Source of the DNA: Bacteroidota bacterium
Lineage (GTDB): Bacteria; Bacteroidota; Bacteroidia; Flavobacteriales_D; Crocinitomicaceae
Direction of reading: 5' to 3'
Assembly (NCBI GenBank): GCA_018825925.1
Contig: JAHKAT010000236.1
Coordinates: forward strand, 1-11,413
Length of the DNA: 11,413 bases
Numbering within the stretch: position 1 is the first letter of the stretch; every line of letters begins with the position of its first letter. The notes below the pieces were generated by a model. The model was given only the letters and a program-made list of their open reading frames with translations, made no database searches and was not told the DNA's origin. This document shows positions 6,650-11,413 of the stretch, one piece after another. The translations under genes and the position numbers were made by a program.

Positions 6650-7243
6650 TTAATTCTGTTTCATTTTTGACGGGTTGGAGTTTCCAATTTCCTCAATAGG
6701 CCCTCTTTTTTTGTCCTTTAATTTTTTAAAGTGAGAAGGGGAGAGACCGGTCATTTTTTTAAACTGATTGGATAAATGAGCTACACTGCTATAATTCATT
6801 TTCCATGCAATTTCCGAGATGTTTAGTTCATCGTAGATGATGAGCTCTTTTATTCTTTCAATTTTGTGAGAGATAATATATTGTTCGATTGTGGTGCCTT
6901 GAACTTCTGAAAATAGGTTGGCTACATACGTATAATCATGATTGAGCTTTTCACTTAAAAAGGTTGAAAAGTTGACTTTTATTGCCGTCTCTGAATGATG
7001 TACCATTTCGATGATAATGTTTTTGATTTTTTCTATCAACATTGCTCGCTTATCATCCATCAACTCGAGACCGAAATGGATTAGTCCCACTTTCAATAAT
7101 TCACGTTGTGAGATGGTCAAGTTTTCCATGATTTCTACCTCCCCCAATTCAACAGGGGTAAAGTGAAGACCGAGTTTTTTTAACTCATCTTTTACGACCA
7201 TTTTACAGCGATTACTCACCATGTATTTAATATACAATTTCAA
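6650..7243 (-). CDS. AraC-family regulator with HMA-like N-terminal domain
   Basis: From the TTG at 7243 the product has 197 residues. It has an N-terminal beta-alpha-beta segment (about 1-40, starting MKLYIKYMVSNRCKMVVKDE) resembling a heavy-metal-associated domain, a helical linker (41-90), two AraC-type helix-turn-helix motifs (about 92-135 and 140-178, the second with ISEIAWKMNYSSVAHLSNQFKKMTGLSPSHFK) and a basic tail. Relatives recalled from Bacteroidota begin with MKLYIKNMVCxRC, which favours the TTG at 7243. ATGs at 7222 and 7201 are the alternatives and would cut into that domain. The frame stays open to a TTG at 7273, but this lies within the -7 element. Here the first Cys of the CxxC-like pair is Ser10, leaving only C13. 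The gene heads the operon with a hybrid kinase and a receiver. It is preceded by the same operator architecture as its presumed targets, so autoregulation is likely. Confidence 0.88.
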   Translation of the reverse strand: MKLYIKYMVSNRCKMVVKDELKKLGLHFTPVELGEVEIMENLTISQRELLKVGLIHFGLELMDDKRAMLIEKIKNIIIEMVHHSETAIKVNFSTFLSEKLNHDYTYVANLFSEVQGTTIEQYIISHKIERIKELIIYDELNISEIAWKMNYSSVAHLSNQFKKMTGLSPSHFKKLKDKKRGPIEEIGNSNPSKMKQN

Positions 7244-7270
7244 ATTGATGTCATTTATCAGGCTACATGA

Positions 7271-7336
7271 CAAAGGTGGTGAATAATGCCGCGCGAAAAG
7301 TTGTATAAATTTTTAAAAAGTTACACAATTCACAGA
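7271..7336 (-). promoter_or_regulatory. Shared-regulon promoter A (AraC/kinase/receiver operon)
   Basis: On the minus strand the box TCTGTGAATTGTGTAACT occupies 7336-7319. A weaker second half-site TACAAC lies at 7305-7300, 20 bp after the box TGTAAC. The -7-like CACCTTTG is at 7278-7271, 40 nt after the box, so both downstream elements are shifted together by one base relative to the other three promoters. No -33 TTTG is visible. A start of transcription a few bases below 7271 makes the upstream TTG at 7273 unusable. Confidence 0.68.
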
Positions 7337-7433
7337 TTTCAATTTTTGTTTAGAATTGAACCATGATCACAATTAAGTTGTTTTTGGCACCTTAAAATGC
7401 AAAGTCCAATAGGTTTGTTTTGAAAGTTTTCTC

Positions 7434-7469
7434 AAAAAAAAAGCATCATCCAATTGAATGAATGATGCT
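7434..7469 (-). terminator. Rho-independent terminator of the adhesin/SprF/OmpA operon
   Basis: The inverted repeat AGCATCAT/ATGATGCT (7442-7449 and 7462-7469, loop 12 nt) is followed on the minus strand by an uninterrupted run of nine Ts. It lies about 20 bp past the stop codon of the OmpA-family gene at 7488. The remaining gap to promoter A (7337-7433) is AT-rich with no feature I can support. Confidence 0.88.
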
Positions 7470-7487
7470 CTGTTGATCGATTAAGTT

Positions 7488-9560
7488 CTATTTTCTAATA
7501 ATGAACTCAGTTCGTCTATTTTCTTGATGCTCTTGATCTGTGCATCCTGTTTCTATAGAATCACACTCACAAGATTTTATTAAATCAGATTCACCAAAAC
7601 CTTTTCCATAAATTCTACTTGAATTTGTAATTTTCGATTTGATATACTGCACTGTAGAATTTGCTCGGCTTTGTGATAATTTGTCATTATAGTTTTCAGA
7701 ACCTCTACAATCTGTATGAGAATTAAGTTCAACCACCATTTCTGGGTATTTATTCATCACCTTAATTACTTTGTTTAGTTCTTTAGCTGCATCTGGACGT
7801 ATCGTTGATTTATCAAAATCAAAATAGATAGGATTTAGTTTAATAACAGCGTTCAAGTTTTTATTGGTGGAAATTTCACTTTCATTAATCTCATCCAAAG
7901 AATCCGTGTCTGCGTCTGTGTCTGTGTCTGCGTCAGTTTCATCGTCATCGTCAAAGTCAGAGTCCGTGTAAGTTTCTCGATTTTCATCATCAGATTCCTT
8001 CTCTTCAACATCTTCATTTACTACATCCGAATTATTTTCTTGACGCATTATTACCTCAGTAAAAATGATTGATTCGGCTCCAAAACTGTTTGTTTCAGTG
8101 GTTCCTGGCAAATAAGCCTCTTTCTTTCCTGTGAGCGTATAATTGCGGTCTTTCTCTATGATAAACGCAAAAGTTCCGTTTTCATCTGCACTTTTTGTGC
8201 TGATTACATTGTCGTTTTGATCTTTAAGCGTGATTTGTGTTCCTGGGATGACATTACCTTTCTCATCCTTTGCAATACCACTGATTTTTCGCATTAAAAA
8301 GGGGGCTGTTTTGAAATCAAAAGCATAAATATCATCACTTCCGCTACCATCTGTTCTATTGGATGAAAAATAGCCATTGAATTTTGTGCCGTTAGAAATC
8401 AACGCATAATCATCATGAGTTGTATTTAAGGGTGCGCCAGGGTTTTCTGCGTTACTCCAACGATCACCGTCTGAAAAACTAAAGAAAACATCCAAACTTC
8501 CAAGACCAAAATGACCTGTTGATGAAAAAGATAATAATTGTTTCTTTTCATCATAAAATGGAAACATTTCATCACCTTCAGTATTGATTTCACTTCCTAA
8601 ATTTATTGGTTTTGACCATTCATCATTGCCAGTTCTGGTGGATTTATAAATATCTGTTCCGCCAAATCCTCCAGGCATGTCACTAACAAAATATAAGGTA
8701 TTACCATCTTCTAATAATTGTGGTTGACCAACTGAATAGCTAGGATTGTTATAAATAAATGGAATAGGAGTGGCCCATTTATCATTTTCAAAAACCGAAA
8801 AGTATACTTGTAGTTCTACAAATTTATCTTTCGATTTATCCTTTGATTTATTTTTAGTAACGGCCATTATTGTACCATTTCTCGCAAATGTCGCTGGTCC
8901 GTCGTGCATTTTAGAATTAAAATCTTTGTCAAAAAAGCGTACCTTTTTCAGTTGACCGTCTTTTACTTCAGCGATATACAAATTTAGGTAAGGCTCCTCG
9001 TTCCAATTGTATTTTCTTTTAATCATTTTGGGTCTTGCATTGCTAGAAGCATACACCACTTTGTCTTGATAATAAGAGGTTCCAAAATCTTGAGCATCCG
9101 AATTAATCGATTGATTATTGATATTGTAATCAGGACTTGCTTTTAAATAATTTGAAAACTGATTTTTATGCGTGTTAAAGCTTATGGCACGAAGGTCATT
9201 TGGTTTGTTTTTAGCAAATTCCTCCATCCATTTGTGAGACTCAGAAGACTTACCATTGATTTTTAAAACCATAGCATAATTAAAATAATCCTCCGGTATA
9301 ATACCTGATCCACTTGTAATCAACTTTGCATAAGTATTTTCTGATTTTTCATAATCGCCCATGTTCCTATAACTTTCAGCGAGTTTTCGTTGACCTTCAA
9401 TTGTTAAAGTTTTCGTGCGACTATATTTTTCGCTTGCTTGATAGAAAGCATAGACATTGAAGTCTTTGTCTGCTTTTATCTCTCGGTTTGATTTTTCCTG
9501 AGCGTTTCCACTTGTTGAGAACCCAAAAAGTAGAAGTAATGTGATGTATAAATATTTCAT
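7488..9560 (-). CDS. OmpA-family peptidoglycan-binding protein with TPR, PD40 and carboxypeptidase-regulatory-like domains
   Basis: The 690-residue product carries a signal peptide (about 1-20, cut before QEKSN), TPR-like helices (about 30-140), and a WD40-like PD40 propeller region (about 155-415, with repeated YFVSDMPGGFGGTDIYKS, LSFSSTGHFGLGSLDVFF and GYFSSNRTDGSGSDDIYAFD). A carboxypeptidase regulatory-like beta-sandwich (about 424-506), a strongly acidic linker (about 517-562) and a C-terminal OmpA domain (about 572-690) follow. In the OmpA domain D617 (SHTDCRG) and R632 (LSQSRA) match the diaminopimelate-binding residues, and NRRTEF closes the fold. C618, C664, C666 and C673 may form disulfides in the loop region. 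Such proteins accompany PorP/SprF proteins in Bacteroidota and probably tie the outer-membrane complex to peptidoglycan. It follows the SprF-like gene by 18 bp and ends the operon. Confidence 0.93.
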   Translation of the reverse strand: MKYLYITLLLLFGFSTSGNAQEKSNREIKADKDFNVYAFYQASEKYSRTKTLTIEGQRKLAESYRNMGDYEKSENTYAKLITSGSGIIPEDYFNYAMVLKINGKSSESHKWMEEFAKNKPNDLRAISFNTHKNQFSNYLKASPDYNINNQSINSDAQDFGTSYYQDKVVYASSNARPKMIKRKYNWNEEPYLNLYIAEVKDGQLKKVRFFDKDFNSKMHDGPATFARNGTIMAVTKNKSKDKSKDKFVELQVYFSVFENDKWATPIPFIYNNPSYSVGQPQLLEDGNTLYFVSDMPGGFGGTDIYKSTRTGNDEWSKPINLGSEINTEGDEMFPFYDEKKQLLSFSSTGHFGLGSLDVFFSFSDGDRWSNAENPGAPLNTTHDDYALISNGTKFNGYFSSNRTDGSGSDDIYAFDFKTAPFLMRKISGIAKDEKGNVIPGTQITLKDQNDNVISTKSADENGTFAFIIEKDRNYTLTGKKEAYLPGTTETNSFGAESIIFTEVIMRQENNSDVVNEDVEEKESDDENRETYTDSDFDDDDETDADTDTDADTDSLDEINESEISTNKNLNAVIKLNPIYFDFDKSTIRPDAAKELNKVIKVMNKYPEMVVELNSHTDCRGSENYNDKLSQSRANSTVQYIKSKITNSSRIYGKGFGESDLIKSCECDSIETGCTDQEHQENRRTEFIIRK
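7906..7935 (-). repeat. In-frame hexanucleotide repeat in the acidic linker
   Basis: Five tandem hexamers of the type GTGTCT/GCGTCT (plus-strand reading) encode alternating Thr-Asp and Ala-Asp pairs within ETDADTDTDADTD of the OmpA-family protein. Slippage would add or remove two residues per unit without frameshift, changing only the length of the Asp-rich linker. Confidence 0.75.
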
Positions 9561-9578
9561 GTGTGCTAATTTTTTATA

Positions 9579-10508
9579 TTAAAAATAACGTGGTGAATGG
9601 ATCTGTTTTTTACCAGAAAAAATGAAATCATATCGCAACATAACCTCATGACTGCCTTGGTTGTAACTAAAGGTTCTGTTTCCGTGAGAAATGTCATACG
9701 AATAGCCTACATGCAGCTGTTCATTTACATCAAAGCCAACTAAAACACCAAAGGCATCATTCGTTCTATACATGGCACCGAGCAACAGTTTTTTCATAAT
9801 AATAAACGAGGCGGTTAGGTCTGTTTGTAACGGAGCACCCTCTGTAACTTTCACTAGGGTTGTTGGCTTTAGAGCCAAGTTATCGGTTAGTTTTATAACC
9901 CCACCAGCAATAAAGAAATAGTGTCTTTGTGATTTACCATTCGAAGCAGAACCATTTTCTGTTGAAGAATAATTGCTTTGAACTAAGTTGGGCACTGAAA
10001 CACCTGCATAAAATCGCTCTCTTGAATAATAAGCACCCGTTCCAAAATTGGGAGTAACCCTATTTGAGGTATTGTTGGAGAATGTTGCATCATTTTGCTG
10101 ATCTAAAGAAAGAGAACTTAAATTGGCTTGTAAAATATTAACTCCACCGCTTAAACCAAGGGCAAGTTTAGATTTTTTATTCAATTGCATAATGTATGCA
10201 AAACTCCCATTCACCATTGTATTATTGATTGGACCGATTTTATCATTAGATGCTGAAAGTCCCAAACCTATATGTTTACTCAAAATTGGCGAGTGAAGTG
10301 TGAGAGTTTGCGTTAATGGGGCTCCTTTATAATCGACCCATTGCGACCTATGAAGCGCCGTGATTGTAAGTGCATCCCTACTTCCAGCATATGCTGGATT
10401 TATCGATAAAGTGTTGTACATGTAATGTGTGTACATGGGATCCTGCTGTGCTTGTGCTTTTAAACATAACATGCTTAAAAACAGAGCGGTTATAATTTTA
10501 TTTTTCAT
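9579..10508 (-). CDS. PorP/SprF-family type IX secretion outer-membrane protein
   Basis: The 309-residue product has a signal peptide (1-20, ending AQA before QQDPMY) and the family hallmark immediately after it: QDPMYTHYMYNTLSINPAYA followed by GSR and LHRSQWVDYKGAP. Amphipathic beta strands continue to the end (LLLGAMYRTNDAFGVLVGFD, LHVGYSYDIS, VMLRYDFIF), and the protein closes with the usual SPRYF-like tail. Members of this family are outer-membrane barrels needed for secretion or surface attachment of partner proteins that carry type B T9SS tails, as SprF does for the gliding adhesin SprB. The upstream neighbour is such a protein, 34 bp away, so it is the likely partner. The symbol sprF or porP is not assigned because Bacteroidota carry many paralogues. 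Confidence 0.95.
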   Translation of the reverse strand: MKNKIITALFLSMLCLKAQAQQDPMYTHYMYNTLSINPAYAGSRDALTITALHRSQWVDYKGAPLTQTLTLHSPILSKHIGLGLSASNDKIGPINNTMVNGSFAYIMQLNKKSKLALGLSGGVNILQANLSSLSLDQQNDATFSNNTSNRVTPNFGTGAYYSRERFYAGVSVPNLVQSNYSSTENGSASNGKSQRHYFFIAGGVIKLTDNLALKPTTLVKVTEGAPLQTDLTASFIIMKKLLLGAMYRTNDAFGVLVGFDVNEQLHVGYSYDISHGNRTFSYNQGSHEVMLRYDFIFSGKKQIHSPRYF

Positions 10509-10542
10509 GTCCTAATTTTTTTAGTTTGAATAACTTGGAATA

Positions 10543-11413
10543 TTATAGATTTAAATAAATCGTTCCTTTGTAGATTGGTGAACCATCACCTAAATCAAGT
10601 ATGTAGAAGTACGTTCCAACTGGCAATTTGTCTCCTCCAACATTTGAGGCAGATTGTGATTTACCATCCCAAGAATTAGTATACGGACTATCAGTAAAAA
10701 CTCTCACTCCCCAACGGTTGTATATGGAAATTTGATTGTTAGGAAATCTCGATATTCCTCTAATCACATATAAATCATTGACTTGATCATTGTTTGGAGA
10801 AAATCCTTCTGGGATATGGAAGTCAAAAGGTCTAAGTTCAATAGACGCTCTATTGTTAGCCATATTATCATCCGTCTCATTGGCATAAATATTCACTTTG
10901 TTTTCGTAGTTACCACCGGCTAAAATTTTCACCTGAATATTCAGTGTATCAGTAGCAGCACTTATCATATTTCCGATTGTCCAAACGCCAGTGATTTCAT
11001 CGTAGGTTCCAGAGGTACTACGGTACGACAAAAACTCGAATCCATTTTGTAATATTTCATTGACACCAACATCAGTTCCTGTTCTAGATCCAATATTTCT
11101 AGCAATGACTGTGAAGGTAACTATCGAATCATATTGAGGTTCCATGTTGGATGCAGACTTCGAAATACTCAAGTCAAAACCACAATTGCCTGATGATAGA
11201 GTGATATAACTTGAAATAGTATCAGGGGCACAAGTTCCTGTTAAAACTACATTATAGGTAGCATCAAAGTCTAAAACAGAGATTGGATCGATGGAAAGGT
11301 TGGCAGTGTTAGCACCAGAAATTGAACCACCATTTGATAAATTAGTCAAACCTTTTCTCCATTGATAAGTCAACCCTACACCATCGCCAACTATTGAGAA
11401 TCCAATAGAATCA
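10543..11413 (-). CDS. C-terminal part of a large Ig/DUF11 surface protein with T9SS type B (CHU_C) tail
   Basis: The frame is open through the window edge at 11413, so only the last 289 or so residues are visible. The TTG at 11373 is not a credible start because the same frame continues upstream with an Ig-like stretch (DSIGFSIVGDGVG, then LTYQWRKGLTNLSNGG). Visible parts are the end of an Ig-like repeat (about 1-73), a DUF11-type domain (about 80-190, with DLSISKSASNMEP and VTFTVIARNIGSRTGTDVGV) and a gliding-motility-associated C-terminal domain (about 196-289, with IPEGFSPNNDQVNDLYVIRG, IYNRWGVRVF, WDGKSQ and LPVGTYFYILDLGDG). This tail directs export by the type IX system and surface attachment, usually with a PorP/SprF partner such as the next gene. 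The protein is probably a long repeat adhesin, but its N-terminus and ligand are outside the window. Confidence 0.92.
   Translation of the reverse strand, partial: DSIGFSIVGDGVGLTYQWRKGLTNLSNGGSISGANTANLSIDPISVLDFDATYNVVLTGTCAPDTISSYITLSSGNCGFDLSISKSASNMEPQYDSIVTFTVIARNIGSRTGTDVGVNEILQNGFEFLSYRSTSGTYDEITGVWTIGNMISAATDTLNIQVKILAGGNYENKVNIYANETDDNMANNRASIELRPFDFHIPEGFSPNNDQVNDLYVIRGISRFPNNQISIYNRWGVRVFTDSPYTNSWDGKSQSASNVGGDKLPVGTYFYILDLGDGSPIYKGTIYLNL

Noticed and set aside
1..11413. Mobile elements, CRISPR arrays, tRNA or rRNA genes
   Set aside because: No transposase, terminal inverted repeats, spacer-repeat arrays or RNA-gene signatures were seen. The only repeats are the coding repeats and promoter boxes described.

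Overview
The window reads as a chromosomal segment of a low-GC Bacteroidota, most likely a flavobacterium-like member of the Flavobacteriia. The evidence is two type IX secretion (T9SS) sorting tails, a PorP/SprF protein, DUF3494 surface proteins, a CHU_C/type B C-terminus, weak Shine-Dalgarno signals and promoter -7 boxes of the nAnnTTTG (TAnnTTTG-like) kind. Genus cannot be fixed from the sequence alone. All ten genes lie on the minus strand, so transcription runs from high to low coordinates. No tRNA, rRNA, CRISPR or insertion sequence is seen.

Layout in order of transcription. (1) 11413-7488: a surface-adhesin cassette. It holds the end of a large Ig/DUF11 protein with a T9SS type B (CHU_C) tail, a PorP/SprF outer-membrane protein and a TPR-PD40-OmpA peptidoglycan-binding protein, closed by a terminator at 7434-7469. 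(2) 7336-4136: a regulatory operon with almost no gaps. It encodes an AraC-type regulator with an HMA-like N-terminal domain, a soluble hybrid histidine kinase (PAS-HisKA-HATPase-REC-Hpt) and a stand-alone receiver. (3) 4096-3172: a DUF3494 (ice-binding-like) lipoprotein with its own promoter and terminator. (4) 3138-1412: a paralogous protein with two DUF3494 domains and a T9SS type A tail. (5) 1345-1: a stress-type envelope operon of a coiled-coil lipoprotein (sll1863-like), an outer-membrane beta-barrel protein and a small lmo0937-family membrane protein.

The main discovery is that units 2, 3, 4 and 5 share one promoter architecture. An 18-bp box with 11 of 18 invariant positions (consensus TnTGTGAAYYATGTAAST) is followed by a second TGTAAC-like half-site 20-21 bp downstream (two helical turns), and then, at a fixed distance of 40-41 nt from the box, by a nAnnTTTG -7 element with no recognisable TTTG -33 element. 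Tandem half-sites 21 bp apart are typical of AraC-family activators, and one of the four sites lies in front of the AraC-type gene itself. The simplest reading is an autoregulated local regulon in which the AraC protein, tuned in some way by the phosphorelay encoded with it, switches on DUF3494 surface proteins and envelope-stress proteins. This architecture also places the translation starts of three genes downstream of the longest open frames.
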